Shown one piece after another: positions 16,536 to 26,514 of a DNA stretch of 64,000 nucleotides. The first letter of the stretch is position 1; every line of letters begins with the position of its first letter. A program made the translations under genes and the position numbers. Source of the DNA: Paenibacillus sp. FSL R5-0517 (lineage in GTDB: Bacteria; Bacillota; Bacilli; Paenibacillales; Paenibacillaceae); NCBI RefSeq assembly GCF_037974355.1, contig NZ_CP150235.1, forward strand, positions 1,798,001 to 1,862,000, written 5' to 3'. The notes under the pieces were generated by a model. It saw only the letters and a program-made list of their open reading frames with translations, was not told the origin of the DNA and searched no databases.

Positions 16536-16565
16536 ACTTCAACTAAAAACTACTACAATTGTAAG

Positions 16566-16594
16566 CGATCGACATCCAAGTCGGTCGTTTTTTT
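16566..16594 (+). terminator. Rho-independent terminator after the VOC gene
   Basis: An 8-bp GC-rich stem (16566-16573 with 16580-16587) is followed directly by seven T residues. Confidence 0.88.
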
Positions 16595-16755
16595 GTTGGA
16601 AAAATCTTATATTTCAGAGTAGAAAAATACAAGAAAAATAGAGGATTAATGGTTAAAAATGTTATAATAAAGTGTAGCTAATTTAATGAAAATTGACGAG
16701 AAATGAAGGGTATGAACTGAAGTTTCGGATGGAGGATTTAAGGAGGAATGTGGTA

Positions 16756-17475
16756 GTGGAAAAAACGATTAAAAGTGTACAGGATCTATATGATATGCTC
16801 GATGCAGACTTCAGATCTGCCAAGCAATTTTGGGAGCCTTTCTATGAGGACCGGAACAGACCCATACCCTTTTTCCCAAACAAACCGGATGAGAATCTGG
16901 TAGCACATGTGAACGCAGGTTTGCTTGCAGGTGGCAAGGCACTGGAACTGGGTTGTGGTCCAGGCAGAAATGCATTGTATTTGACCCGCCAAGGATATCA
17001 GGTAGATGCTTATGATCTTTCCAAGACAGCTATTGCCTGGGCTAAGGAGAGGGCGGCAGAAGAGCAACTGGACGTACATTTTGAATGTCGCTCCGTGTTC
17101 GAACTGGCCCCGCAGCAAGAATATGATCTTGTCTACGACTCGGGTTGTCTGCATCATCTGCTACCTCATCAGCGGATTCCTTACATAGAGATGATTCACC
17201 AAGCGCTCAAGCCCGGAGGATACTTTGGGATGAGCTGTTTTGCTCCTGGTTTTGGCGGTCAAGGTGGGCCGGAGAGCGTCATGGATGATTGGCAGGTATA
17301 TCAAGAGAAGTCGATGAAAGGCGGACTGGCCTTTACGGAGGAAAAGCTCCGTTATTTACTGCAAGATCCATTTGAATGCGTGGAATTACGTCCTATGAAG
17401 GCGATGGGCCAGGATGAGAATTGTTTTGGATTACCCATTTTGTGGGTGACCATGTGGAGAAAACCTGGCGTGTAG
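16756..17475 (+). CDS. Class I SAM-dependent methyltransferase
   Basis: This 239-residue Rossmann-fold methyltransferase has motif I ALELGCGPGRN near residues 62-72, the acidic ribose-binding residue in VDAYDLS, and a post-II segment DLVYDSGCLHHL. The target is unknown; small molecules are likely for this Methyltransf_25/11-like type. The start is placed at GTG 16756, nine bases after AGGAGG. The frame is open further upstream to 16693, but no ribosome site supports it. An SDR gene follows after about 70 bp. Confidence 0.83.
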   Translation: MEKTIKSVQDLYDMLDADFRSAKQFWEPFYEDRNRPIPFFPNKPDENLVAHVNAGLLAGGKALELGCGPGRNALYLTRQGYQVDAYDLSKTAIAWAKERAAEEQLDVHFECRSVFELAPQQEYDLVYDSGCLHHLLPHQRIPYIEMIHQALKPGGYFGMSCFAPGFGGQGGPESVMDDWQVYQEKSMKGGLAFTEEKLRYLLQDPFECVELRPMKAMGQDENCFGLPILWVTMWRKPGV

Positions 17476-17544
17476 TTATAGAGTTATAAAGTCATAGGGT
17501 GGAGTTTAACTAATACTGCATTGAGCGAGAGAAGGCGGGGGAAT

Positions 17545-18270
17545 ATGAGACAGAGGTATTTTATCATTACAGGTACATCCAAAGGAATTGGCAAACAGCT
17601 CGCGGAGTTGTTGTTAGCCAGGGGAGACTGGGTCTATGGCATTTCACGCGGGCATTCGCACGAGTTGGAATCAAGCGAGGAATGGAGCGGGCGTTACCAT
17701 CATGTTCAGTACGATCTAGCCGACCTGACGGGGATTGATGATATGGTTACACATGTATTGGACAAAATCCGTTCTCAGGAAGCTGATTGCATTGGACTCA
17801 TTAATAATGCAGCGATGCTGGAGCCTCTAGGACCCATAGAACAATGCAGTGCGGCAGAGATAAGTCAGAGTCTTAACATCAGTCTTGCAGCGCCAATGAT
17901 ACTGAGCTCATCTTTTATTCAACAAACCAATCACCTGTCCGCCAGACGTAAAATTGTTAATCTCTCATCGGGTTCGGGAAGTTATCCCGCGCCTTCAATG
18001 GCAGTGTACTGTACATCCAAAGCAGGCCTGAACATGTTCACCCAATGCGTATCTTTGGAGCAAACGGGTCAACAGAATCCTGTTGAGATCATTGCTTTTG
18101 ATCCGGGGATGGTCGATACAGAGTTACAGGCTGCTGCACGAGGCAAAAGTACAGAGGAGTTTGCGCTTGCAGGCATGTTCAATCAAGTGTATGAAGCAGG
18201 CCAATTAAGATCGCCACGAGACGTCGCGATACAGTTGATCGAGCGGATGGATGGACACAATCAACCTTAG
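17545..18270 (+). CDS. Short-chain dehydrogenase/reductase, YueD/sepiapterin-reductase-like
   Basis: This 241-residue classical SDR has the NADP-binding motif TGTSKGIG at residues 9-16, NNAA at 87-90, a catalytic serine at about 141-142, and Y155-x3-K159. The general build and the C-terminal segment FDPGMVDTELQ resemble B. subtilis YueD, a benzil reductase, and sepiapterin reductases. It probably reduces a carbonyl with NADPH, and the substrate is unknown. ATG 17545 follows GGCGGGGG; the upstream TTG 17521 has no site. The Bce-type regulator starts 25 bp downstream. Confidence 0.85.
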   Translation: MRQRYFIITGTSKGIGKQLAELLLARGDWVYGISRGHSHELESSEEWSGRYHHVQYDLADLTGIDDMVTHVLDKIRSQEADCIGLINNAAMLEPLGPIEQCSAAEISQSLNISLAAPMILSSSFIQQTNHLSARRKIVNLSSGSGSYPAPSMAVYCTSKAGLNMFTQCVSLEQTGQQNPVEIIAFDPGMVDTELQAAARGKSTEEFALAGMFNQVYEAGQLRSPRDVAIQLIERMDGHNQP

Positions 18271-18295
18271 AAGAACAGAAACGTGGTGAACTCTC

Positions 18296-18985
18296 TTGTT
18301 TAAAATTATGCTCATTGAAGACGACGAATCGTTATTTAATGAAATCAAGGAACGGTTATCCCAATGGTCGTATGACGTGTATGGTGTGCAGGACTTTGGC
18401 AAGGTATTGCAGGAGTATAGCGTAATTCAGCCGCAATTGGTCATTATTGATATTCAGTTGCCCCAATATGACGGGTTCCATTGGTGTCGGATCATTCGTT
18501 CGCATTCCAATGTGCCGATTATCTTTTTGTCCTCACGGGATCATCCTGCGGATATGGTCATGTCTATGCATTTGGGTGCAGACGATTTTATCCAGAAGCC
18601 GTTTCACTTCGATGTATTGATTGCCAAGATTCAGGCAACTCTGCGGAGGGTGTACAACTACAATACAGAGCATATTGAACTCCGGACTTGGCGCGGTGCT
18701 GCAATTGAATATGTGAAAAATACACTCACTTGCGGGGATGAATCTGTTTTGTTAACCAAAAATGAGATGTTCATCCTTAAAGTGCTGGTGGAGCACAAAA
18801 ATCAGATCGTTACCCGTGAGGATCTCATCCGGAGCTTGTGGGATTACGAGCATTTCGTGAGTGACAATACGCTGACGGTTAACGTTAATCGGTTACGGAA
18901 GAAGCTTGAACCCATCGGCTTGGAGCGATACATTGAAACCAAGGTAGGTCAGGGGTACATGGCAACGGAAGAGGCAGAAGCATGA
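18296..18985 (+). CDS. BceR-type response regulator
   Basis: This 229-residue OmpR/PhoB-family regulator has the phosphoacceptor D52 in VIIDIQLPQYDG, a conserved lysine in DDFIQKPF near 102, and a C-terminal winged helix ending TKVGQGYMA. Together with the intramembrane-sensing kinase and the ABC pair downstream, it is a BceR-like peptide-antibiotic stress regulator. The start is TTG 18296 with a weak ribosome site (GTGGTGAA). Its stop overlaps the kinase start (ATGA). Its likely target is the inverted repeat at 19979. Confidence 0.9.
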   Translation: MFKIMLIEDDESLFNEIKERLSQWSYDVYGVQDFGKVLQEYSVIQPQLVIIDIQLPQYDGFHWCRIIRSHSNVPIIFLSSRDHPADMVMSMHLGADDFIQKPFHFDVLIAKIQATLRRVYNYNTEHIELRTWRGAAIEYVKNTLTCGDESVLLTKNEMFILKVLVEHKNQIVTREDLIRSLWDYEHFVSDNTLTVNVNRLRKKLEPIGLERYIETKVGQGYMATEEAEA

Positions 18986-19986
18986 TCGGTAAGTACATAC
19001 GAGAAAGGGCTAGTTGGTTATGTCTACTGGTAAGCATACAACTTATTATTTTATTGGTAGCTTACCTGGACTCGTCCATTCCATTCCAATCTGTGGTGTA
19101 TATCGTAGTGCTGAATGTGGTGGTCTGTCTTGTTTTTATCTGGGCGAGATATCTGAAAGAGACTCGTTTCTATAAAAAGTTGAGCACCTGGGATCAAACT
19201 TATAATCTGGGAGAACTCGATATCGCCGATAGTCCATATGAGCAGATCGTACATGAGGCCCTCAGTTCCCAGACACAGCGATATCGTAAGGAGTCGTCAC
19301 ATCATTTTATCGCTTTGGAACAGGAGAAGGACGAGATGTTGTCCTGGATTCATGAGGTGAAGACCCCACTGACTGCGTTGCAACTGATGATCGAGCGCTT
19401 GCCAGATGATAAGCTACAGAGCCAAATGACATATGAATGGTTACGAATCCATCAGTTGCTGGATCAGCAGCTTCATCAGAAGCGGATTCCGTTCATGCAT
19501 AATGATCTGTTCATCGAAGAGACGGAATTTGAACCGATATTGAATAGTGAGATTCGAGCACTGAGATCGTGGTGCATATCCAAGGGGATTGGCTTTGATG
19601 TGTCGTTGATGGTATCGCGTGTGCTCACAGACAGCAAATGGTTAGGCTTCATCCTCCGGCAGTTGTTGAGCAATGCGGTGAAATATAGCGATTCATCGGA
19701 CATCCTCATTGAAAGTCGGGAACAGGATGGACATGTCATACTGATGATTAAGGATCACGGGCGAGGGATTGAGGCTCAGGATCTGCCGCGTATATTTGAT
19801 AAAGGATTTACGTCTACCCGAGGCAGAATGGATGGAGCGGCGACTGGGATGGGGCTGTATCTGGTTTGTCAGGTGGTCCCAACCCTTCATATGCGCATTC
19901 ATGTAGAGTCTTCTCCTGGCGAGGGCACTACCGTCACACTTACTTTTCCGCGAAAGAACGACATGGTGCATCTTGCAGGCGTGTGA
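18982..19986 (+). CDS. BceS-type intramembrane-sensing histidine kinase
   Basis: This 334-residue kinase has two membrane spans (about residues 12-29 and 36-56) joined by only a few extracellular residues. That topology defines kinases that sense through a partner BceB transporter rather than a ligand domain. The phosphorylated histidine is H124 in SWIHEVKTPL. ATP-binding boxes are NAVKYS, DHGRGIE and GMGLYL. Length equals B. subtilis BceS. Its ATGA overlap with the regulator couples translation. Its stop codon lies inside the probable BceR operator. Confidence 0.92.
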   Translation: MIGKYIRERASWLCLLVSIQLIILLVAYLDSSIPFQSVVYIVVLNVVVCLVFIWARYLKETRFYKKLSTWDQTYNLGELDIADSPYEQIVHEALSSQTQRYRKESSHHFIALEQEKDEMLSWIHEVKTPLTALQLMIERLPDDKLQSQMTYEWLRIHQLLDQQLHQKRIPFMHNDLFIEETEFEPILNSEIRALRSWCISKGIGFDVSLMVSRVLTDSKWLGFILRQLLSNAVKYSDSSDILIESREQDGHVILMIKDHGRGIEAQDLPRIFDKGFTSTRGRMDGAATGMGLYLVCQVVPTLHMRIHVESSPGEGTTVTLTFPRKNDMVHLAGV

Positions 19987-20002
19987 CAATAATGTCACAT
20001 GC
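19979..20002 (+). promoter_or_regulatory. Probable BceR operator, with promoter for the ABC genes
   Basis: GCGTGTGACA (19979-19988) and TGTCACATGC (19993-20002) form an inverted repeat with 10-bp arms (one mismatch) and a four-base spacer. It resembles, from memory, the TGTGAC-N-GTCACA site upstream of B. subtilis bceA. A -10-like TATGAT lies at 20051-20056 with a poor -35, as expected of an activated promoter. It overlaps the kinase stop. Confidence 0.75.
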
Positions 20003-20102
20003 TTTTTGGTTTTGTTCGGTGAATCACACGATAACACTGCACATCCCGCCTATGATATAGACATGGGCATTTTGCAGAAGTTCAAAGAGGAGTGAGTGGG
20101 AT

Positions 20103-20858
20103 ATGTGGATACTGGAAGCCAAAAAAATTCATAAAGTCTATGGTAATAAACTGAATAAACAGGAAGTGCTGAAGGGGATTGATCTCGGGGTAAGCAAGGG
20201 AGAGTTTGTCGGTATTATGGGGCCATCGGGTTCGGGTAAAACGACACTGCTTAATGTACTTTCCTCCATCGATCGGGTGAGCCAGGGCACGATTGATATT
20301 GAGGGCAAGGAATTCACCGGAATGAAGGAGAAACAGCTGGCTGAGTTCCGCAAACATCATCTGGGCTTTATTTTTCAGGAATATAATCTGCTGGATACCC
20401 TTACGGTGAAGGAAAATGTATTATTGCCGCTCTCGATCACAAGTATTCCAAAACAGGAGGCACACCAGAAGTTTGAACAGATTGCCAATGAACTGGGCAT
20501 CTACGAATTGAAGGACAAGTATCCATCTGAGATTTCAGGTGGGCAGAAGCAGCGGACTTCAGCAGCACGAGCATTTGTCCATGAGCCAAGTATCATCTTT
20601 GCGGATGAGCCAACCGGAGCGCTTGATTCCAAGTCTGCCTCCGATCTGCTCGGCAAGTTAAGTGAGATGAACAGTACCCGAAAGGCAACCATTATTATGG
20701 TTACCCATGATCCGGTTGCTGCAAGTTATTGCAGCAGAGTGATCTTCATTCGAGACGGTCAGATCTACACCCAGCTGAATAAAGGAGACGAGTCCCGGCA
20801 ATCGTTCTTTAATGACATTATCAAAACCCAGGGCGTATTGGGTGGTGTACAGCAATGA
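20103..20858 (+). CDS. BceA-type ABC transporter ATP-binding protein
   Basis: This 251-residue ATPase of the MacB/BceA class has Walker A GPSGSGKT at 40-47, the signature SGGQKQR at 145-151, and Walker B IIFADEP at 164-170. It energises the permease encoded next, and the pair both removes peptide antibiotics such as bacitracin from their lipid target and signals flux to the kinase. ATG 20103 follows GGAGTGAG. The gene sits behind the predicted BceR operator and overlaps the permease start by four bases (ATGA). Confidence 0.92.
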   Translation: MWILEAKKIHKVYGNKLNKQEVLKGIDLGVSKGEFVGIMGPSGSGKTTLLNVLSSIDRVSQGTIDIEGKEFTGMKEKQLAEFRKHHLGFIFQEYNLLDTLTVKENVLLPLSITSIPKQEAHQKFEQIANELGIYELKDKYPSEISGGQKQRTSAARAFVHEPSIIFADEPTGALDSKSASDLLGKLSEMNSTRKATIIMVTHDPVAASYCSRVIFIRDGQIYTQLNKGDESRQSFFNDIIKTQGVLGGVQQ

Positions 20859-22780
20859 GCTTGAATTATATTATCTTCCGTAATTTAAGGAAAAACTTGA
20901 AGAATTATTATCTCTATGTATTTACGCTTGTGTTCAGTGTGGCTTTGTATTTTTCCTTTGTGACGTTACAGTATGATCCTTCCATGGATGAGGTAGCTGC
21001 TTCAACAAAAGGTGCGGCAGCCATAGGCGCATCTTCGGTGTTATTAATCGGTATTGTCGGTATTTTTCTGCTATATGCCAATACCATTTTTATTAAGCGA
21101 CGCAGCAAAGAAATTGGATTATTTCAATTGATTGGACTGACGAAGGGCAGAATTTTTGGTGTTTTGAGCGCCGAGAACAGTATCCTTTATTTTGGCTCCA
21201 TGGCCATTGGTGTGTTGATTGGTTTTCTTGCGTCCAAGCTTGTATTGATGATATTGTTCAAAATTCTCGGTGTGGATGCGATTACCAAACTGTACTTTTC
21301 TCCGATGGCACTGCTGCAAACGGTGATCGTCTTTACGATCATGTATCTGCTCATTATGCTGATGAATTATATCTTTATCAAGCGCCAGAGTATTCTCGCG
21401 CTCTTTCGGGTGTCATCCACTTCGGAGCAGCAGGTGCAGAAGATGTCGTTTGGACAGATGATTGTTGGCGTCTTGGGCATTGCCCTGATTGTGTATGGAT
21501 ACTTCGTGTCTGCTCGGCTGTTCAGTGGCGAGGCAATGGATATGCAGCAGTTGATGTATACGATGATCCTGATTCTGTTCTCGGTCATACTGGGGACATA
21601 CCTGTTCTATAAGGGGTCGGTAAGTTTTATCTTTAATCTGGTTCGCAAAAGCAAAAACGGCTACCTATCTATTCATGAGGTGTTATCGTTATCTTCAATC
21701 ATGTTCCGCATGAAGTCTAATGCCCTGCTGCTCACGATTATTACAACCGTATCTGCGCTTGCGATTGGCATGTTGTCACTCAGTTACATTTCATATTATT
21801 CGGCAGAAGCTCAGGCCAAGGAAAGTTTGCCGGAGGATTTCTCTTTTGCTCAGGAGGATGTGAAAAGTCGTTTTGTAGCGGAGTTGGAACACAAACAGAT
21901 TGCTTATGAAGAGAAGCATAGAGAGCCTATTTATATTGAAATTGATGCACAAGAAGTGATGGATGACTCCATGACGGAACAATACCTGTTCAGTAGTGTA
22001 CTGAGTGACAGTATGGTAGATAACATTGATGTGCAAGCAGGTGAAGTGGTCTTCATGGGATATGGAAATGCCATTCAGCAGTTAATTTCCATTCAGGAGA
22101 AAGGTCCAATCGTCTTGCACGGGTTGAAACATAGGCTGGCACAACAACTTATCGGAACAACTAAACAAGGCGTCCTTCCCACGTACTATACTAGGGGCAC
22201 GCCTGTAGCGGTCGTGGATGAGACGGTATATCAGCAACTGAAGCAGGATATCGATCCCGAGCTGCAGAAAGTCGAGTGGGCTGACTACTATGGTGTACGT
22301 ATTGTGAACGAGGGGCAGGCTGAAGATGCCTATGCCGTATATAAGGAGCAGCAGTTGGAAGCCCCAAGTTTCTCCCAGGTTGAGTTCAGAAATAACCAAC
22401 GTAACACGATGGGCCTAATTATGTTCATTGTTGGATTCCTCGGTTTGACGTTTTTAATTACATCAGGATGTATCCTGTACTTTAAACAAATGAATGAGAG
22501 TGAAGAGGAGAAGGGCAATTATACCATTCTGCGAAAGCTCGGATTTACGCAAGGCAATCTGTTGCGTGGCATTCAGATCAAGCAGTTGTTTAACTTCGGT
22601 ATTCCACTCATGGTAGGATTGAGCCATAGTTATTTTGCCGTGAAATCAGGTTGGTTTTTCTTTGGCACGGAGCTGGCGACACCTACGGTCATTGTCATGA
22701 TTGTCTATACATTGTTATATTCGATCTTTGGTCTGTTGTCCGTGTGGTATTATAAACGGGTAATTAAGGAAGCTTTGTAG
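20855..22780 (+). CDS. BceB-type ABC transporter permease
   Basis: This 641-residue permease has the BceB layout. There are ten predicted membrane spans, with FtsX-like spans at the N-terminus, and a large extracellular domain at about residues 310-525 between spans 7 and 8, the region known to decide peptide specificity. Length matches B. subtilis BceB (about 646). It forms the transporter with the preceding ATPase and a sensory complex with the kinase. Which peptide it recognises (bacitracin, nisin-like, other) cannot be told from sequence. The operon ends at the terminator near 22830. Confidence 0.92.
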   Translation: MSLNYIIFRNLRKNLKNYYLYVFTLVFSVALYFSFVTLQYDPSMDEVAASTKGAAAIGASSVLLIGIVGIFLLYANTIFIKRRSKEIGLFQLIGLTKGRIFGVLSAENSILYFGSMAIGVLIGFLASKLVLMILFKILGVDAITKLYFSPMALLQTVIVFTIMYLLIMLMNYIFIKRQSILALFRVSSTSEQQVQKMSFGQMIVGVLGIALIVYGYFVSARLFSGEAMDMQQLMYTMILILFSVILGTYLFYKGSVSFIFNLVRKSKNGYLSIHEVLSLSSIMFRMKSNALLLTIITTVSALAIGMLSLSYISYYSAEAQAKESLPEDFSFAQEDVKSRFVAELEHKQIAYEEKHREPIYIEIDAQEVMDDSMTEQYLFSSVLSDSMVDNIDVQAGEVVFMGYGNAIQQLISIQEKGPIVLHGLKHRLAQQLIGTTKQGVLPTYYTRGTPVAVVDETVYQQLKQDIDPELQKVEWADYYGVRIVNEGQAEDAYAVYKEQQLEAPSFSQVEFRNNQRNTMGLIMFIVGFLGLTFLITSGCILYFKQMNESEEEKGNYTILRKLGFTQGNLLRGIQIKQLFNFGIPLMVGLSHSYFAVKSGWFFFGTELATPTVIVMIVYTLLYSIFGLLSVWYYKRVIKEAL

Positions 22781-22824
22781 AATTGGGATCAGGCGTATGC
22801 GGATTTAACAAAAATAGTTTGAGT

Positions 22825-22866
22825 AAAGGGCAGCTGTAATATATACAGACTGTTCTTTTTTCTTTT
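22825..22866 (+). terminator. Terminator after the Bce-type operon
   Basis: An outer stem (22827-22833 with 22850-22856, two G-U pairs) encloses a small CTGT/ACAG hairpin. A T-rich tail follows. Confidence 0.7.
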
Positions 22867-22980
22867 TCTAAGTATATTACCTCGTAAAAAAAGGATGATA
22901 ATGGAATTGAGTCGAAATGATGATAGAATCACGGAATCTGATCCACGGATAACATTTGAATCGAGGAGAGGTGATGTTCA

Positions 22981-23520
22981 ATGAATTATGCAAATAAAAT
23001 CACGTTGGCAAGAATTGCGTTGATTCCATTGTTTATGCTCTGTTTCCTTAATCAGAGTAGCTTTTTGTTTGCAATAATTATATTTGCAGTAGCGGCAGGT
23101 ACGGATAAATTGGATGGGTATGTGGCGAGAAAATATAATCAAATCACGAATCTGGGGAAGCTTCTTGATCCGCTGGCGGATAAACTGTTGATTGCGGTAG
23201 CGTTAATCCTGATGGTTCAGGAAAATATGATCAGTTCATGGATTGCTGTAATCATTATTGGGCGTGAAATAGTTATTACAGCTTTACGAATGGTGGCAAC
23301 GGAGCAGGGCATTGCTCTTGCAGCCGATCGATATGGCAAGATCAAAATGGTGCTTCAGGTGGCAGCGATTATTGCAATTTTGTTGAACAATGTTTCGTTC
23401 AGTTTGCTGACTGAGGTTCGGGTTGACCTAGTTCTATTATGGCTGGCGGCAGGTGTTACGCTGTTATCGGGATTGAATTATATTGTAATGAACTATCAGT
23501 TGCTTCGGACAGAAAAATAG
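22981..23520 (+). CDS. pgsA: CDP-diacylglycerol-glycerol-3-phosphate phosphatidyltransferase
   Basis: This 179-residue membrane enzyme makes phosphatidylglycerol phosphate, the committed step to phosphatidylglycerol and cardiolipin. The full CDP-alcohol phosphotransferase motif is present: D42, D45-G46, A49-R50, G59, D63 and D67. Several hydrophobic helices surround it. Length is that of bacterial PgsA. ATG 22981 follows GAGGAGAGG. It is a lone gene with terminators on both sides. A second, main pgsA beside cinA/recA is usual in bacilli, so this could be a paralogue with a different alcohol acceptor. Confidence 0.88.
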   Translation: MNYANKITLARIALIPLFMLCFLNQSSFLFAIIIFAVAAGTDKLDGYVARKYNQITNLGKLLDPLADKLLIAVALILMVQENMISSWIAVIIIGREIVITALRMVATEQGIALAADRYGKIKMVLQVAAIIAILLNNVSFSLLTEVRVDLVLLWLAAGVTLLSGLNYIVMNYQLLRTEK

Positions 23521-23558
23521 AAGAGCCAATCGGATAATGGTTGATAATCCGAATGTTA

Positions 23559-23590
23559 CCCTGTACTTCATGTACAGGGGTTGTTTGTCG
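23559..23590 (+). terminator. Terminator after pgsA
   Basis: An 8-bp perfect stem (23559-23566 with 23572-23579) has a five-base loop and a T-rich tail (GTTGTTTGT). Confidence 0.8.
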
Positions 23591-23709
23591 TTGATTTCCG
23601 TTCAAAAATATGTGGGGCATAGTCATGGTTCCTTGTATACTTAGAATATCTGAATATACATAAAATGAATCGGAAAACAGGCACAACGGTGCTGATTCAG
23701 GAGGATCTC

Positions 23710-26379
23710 ATGCAACAGGAACATACCGCTGGTCACCACGGGGACTGGCTTCAATTTATGATTTTAACAACCAAACTGGAACTTCCACCTTTGCCAGCGG
23801 ACACAATGGAACGTCCACGGCTAAGTTTGCAACACGAAGAATTGTTCCAATCCAAAGTCACGTTGTTGACTGCCCCGGCGGGTTCAGGGAAGTCAACACT
23901 TTTAGGTAGCTGGGTGAGAAGTGCAGCTATTCATGCAGCCTGTGTCTGCCTGGATGATAAAGATCAGGACCCGCTTCAGTTTTGGCTCTACATTATTCAT
24001 GCACTGGATCGCGTGAGTAAGGGTCTCTGCGGGGATGTACTGCCGCATTTTTTGCAACGGTACCCGGTAGATCCCAGGTCGGCATTGATATTATTGCTGA
24101 ACCGTGTTGCCCAGACCAATCAACATGCGCTACTCATTCTGGATGACTATCATGCAGTTACCCAGCCGGAGATTCATGAACAGATGCAGTACTTTATTGA
24201 AAATCTTCCGCTATCCATTCATCTGGTCCTGTCTAGTCGCACATATCCTCCGTTCATGCTTGAAAAGATGCGTCTGAGAGGTGAGTTGAAGCAATTTACA
24301 CTTCAGGAACTGGCATTTACGCCAGAAGAGGGCATTGAATTTTGCCAAGAGATCATGCATCTGGATATTACCGGGGGAGATGCGCGTGGATGGGTACAGC
24401 AGACAGAGGGTTGGGCTGCCGGTTTGAAGCTGCTCGCTTTATCTCACGCATGGGGTGGAAACGCTTCGGTCAGCCCTATGAATTCGATATCATCACCTCT
24501 GTCTCGTGAAGATTATGGAACAACTGGCGAGAGAACGATTTCGGATTACTTGCTCGAAGAGGTATTCCAGCGTCAGTCACCGCAAATGCAGCAATTTCTT
24601 CTCCGAACAGCGATCACGAGAAGAATGAACAGCAGTCTATGTAAGGTATTAAGTAATATGCAGGAAGCTCCGCAATTGTTAAGGCAACTGGAGAAGGAGC
24701 ATCTTTTTCTTGTTCCACTTGATCGGGAAGCACACTGGTATCGTTATCATCATTTGTTCTCTGCATTTCTAAAGCGTGAACTGGATCGTTGTGGCACAGA
24801 ACAAGTAAATGAATTACATGCTCTTGCTGCAGTTTGGTATGAGCAACAAGGGTACACGGCTGAAGCGTTGGATCATTATATTCTCGGACAGCATATGCAG
24901 GATGCAGCGAGACTGCTTGAAGAGTTGTTTGCCCATTTTATTATGGGAGAGTGGTGGACGCTCCGGCGATACTTTGATGTTGTGCCACTGGAGATCGTGA
25001 AATCACGTCCCAAATTATATATGTCTTATCTGTTCCTTGTTGCACGTGAAATGCCTTATGGACAGATGGTGAAGCAACTTGATGAACTGGAACATGTGAT
25101 CCGGGTGCATCTTCAAGGGCAGCTGGAACCAGAGATTATCGGGTATTTGTTGCAAGTTATATGTGTAATGCGAGCTTATATGGCCTATCTGAACAGAGAT
25201 TTGGAGGGGTTGGCTCATTATTTGGTGTCCTATATTGATCAGGGATATCCTGATGATATTGCCTTTCAGTATATGGACTATGACCGGAGAGAGAGTATGC
25301 GCCTGCGCAGCTTTCATGGTGTTAATGGCTACTTGAGGCGTGGGGAAGCTTGCTTCGGGGCGATTACGGAACGTTGGTATGCTGAACATGCCTACGTGAC
25401 GTCCTATTACGGTGTTGGATATGGTGAGATTTTAATGGAACAGGATCGAATTACAGAAGCGATAAGTTATGCGGACCGAGCGCTTGAAGTGGCTTTGCAG
25501 ATCAAGGTGGCTGCGCTGCTCGTTCCTGCGTATGTACTCAAGGCCAGACTTGAACTTACAATGGGCCGACCTGAAGAAGGTTTGAAACTGCTTCAGCAGG
25601 TCTTGGGTGTATTATCTGTGAAGGACATGGAATACTGGCAGCCAGTACTGGAAGCACATCAACACCGAATTTTAATTGAAATGAGTCCAGTGGAATCGTC
25701 CCATACCATTCTGACTAAGCCTGCAAACGAAGGAGATGCAGCTGTTGAGATCAGCTGTGATCAGATCTTTCGATCCATGGTTCGCATACGTGCGATGATC
25801 ATCCTTGAACAGTATGATCATGCACGAGAGGAATTGAGACGAATCCGTAAACTGGCTGAAGAACGGGACTTGCTTGCTGAACAGGTAGAGTGTGCTCTGC
25901 TAGAGTCAATCATGCTGCAAAAGCAGGCATCTACAGATGCCGGTGTTGTGGCGTTATCCCGTGCTCTGGTGCTGGGAGGACCCGAAGGGTATATCCGTTC
26001 ATTTGTTGCTGAAGGTGAACAGATAAAGCGGCTGCTACAGGACTACCTGTCTCTGCGTCGCACGAAGGCAATACACGATGATGGTGTGAAAATGGCTTAT
26101 GTGAAACAGTTATTGTCTGCTTTCGCAAGAGACAAACGGTTAAGAGGCCTCTCATCTGTAGGAGAGGCGAAGCTGGATACAAAGGAAGTGGGACTCAGCC
26201 CGATGGAGCAAAAAATATTCGGTCACATCGCAGAGGGCATGACCAGCAAACAGATTGCTGCCGAGTTTGGCATTTCACCTGGAACCGTTAATACACACAT
26301 TCGCCGAGTGTTCGCGAAGTTGGGTGCGAGTAGTCGTACTCATGCTGTACAGATTGCGGAGCAACGGGGATTGTTATGA
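23710..26379 (+). CDS. MalT-like LuxR family transcriptional regulator
   Basis: This 889-residue STAND-type regulator has Walker A APAGSGKST at about residues 55-63 and a Walker B-like LLILDDYHAV. A long helical-repeat (TPR-like) sensor region of some 450 residues follows, then a C-terminal LuxR helix-turn-helix (LSPMEQKIFGHIAEGMTSKQ and on) over the last 60 residues. Like MalT, it probably oligomerises with ATP when an inducer binds. ATG 23710 sits five bases after AGGAGG and is preferred over ATG 23665. The SLH surface protein gene downstream is an obvious candidate target. The inducer is unknown. Confidence 0.9.
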   Translation: MQQEHTAGHHGDWLQFMILTTKLELPPLPADTMERPRLSLQHEELFQSKVTLLTAPAGSGKSTLLGSWVRSAAIHAACVCLDDKDQDPLQFWLYIIHALDRVSKGLCGDVLPHFLQRYPVDPRSALILLLNRVAQTNQHALLILDDYHAVTQPEIHEQMQYFIENLPLSIHLVLSSRTYPPFMLEKMRLRGELKQFTLQELAFTPEEGIEFCQEIMHLDITGGDARGWVQQTEGWAAGLKLLALSHAWGGNASVSPMNSISSPLSREDYGTTGERTISDYLLEEVFQRQSPQMQQFLLRTAITRRMNSSLCKVLSNMQEAPQLLRQLEKEHLFLVPLDREAHWYRYHHLFSAFLKRELDRCGTEQVNELHALAAVWYEQQGYTAEALDHYILGQHMQDAARLLEELFAHFIMGEWWTLRRYFDVVPLEIVKSRPKLYMSYLFLVAREMPYGQMVKQLDELEHVIRVHLQGQLEPEIIGYLLQVICVMRAYMAYLNRDLEGLAHYLVSYIDQGYPDDIAFQYMDYDRRESMRLRSFHGVNGYLRRGEACFGAITERWYAEHAYVTSYYGVGYGEILMEQDRITEAISYADRALEVALQIKVAALLVPAYVLKARLELTMGRPEEGLKLLQQVLGVLSVKDMEYWQPVLEAHQHRILIEMSPVESSHTILTKPANEGDAAVEISCDQIFRSMVRIRAMIILEQYDHAREELRRIRKLAEERDLLAEQVECALLESIMLQKQASTDAGVVALSRALVLGGPEGYIRSFVAEGEQIKRLLQDYLSLRRTKAIHDDGVKMAYVKQLLSAFARDKRLRGLSSVGEAKLDTKEVGLSPMEQKIFGHIAEGMTSKQIAAEFGISPGTVNTHIRRVFAKLGASSRTHAVQIAEQRGLL

Positions 26380-26393
26380 TGTAGTGAAACGAT

Positions 26394-26417
26394 GTCTACT
26401 CTTTTGTAGACTGTTTT
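26394..26417 (+). terminator. Terminator after the LuxR gene
   Basis: A perfect 6-bp hairpin (GTCTAC/GTAGAC, 26394-26411) is followed by TGTTTT. It is modest in strength. Confidence 0.6.
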
Positions 26418-26514
26418 CGAGTTAAGGTCTCTCCTACAATGAAGATAATCAAATAACGCTGACGAGTCTTTGCTGACACCAGAGTTATGTTCACGTGGGA
26501 GGTAACGTTAAGAG

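Noticed and set aside
20025..20034. ACACGATAAC before the BceA-type gene, as in the foldback repeat
   Set aside because: Only ten bases match and none of the hairpins are present; chance similarity.
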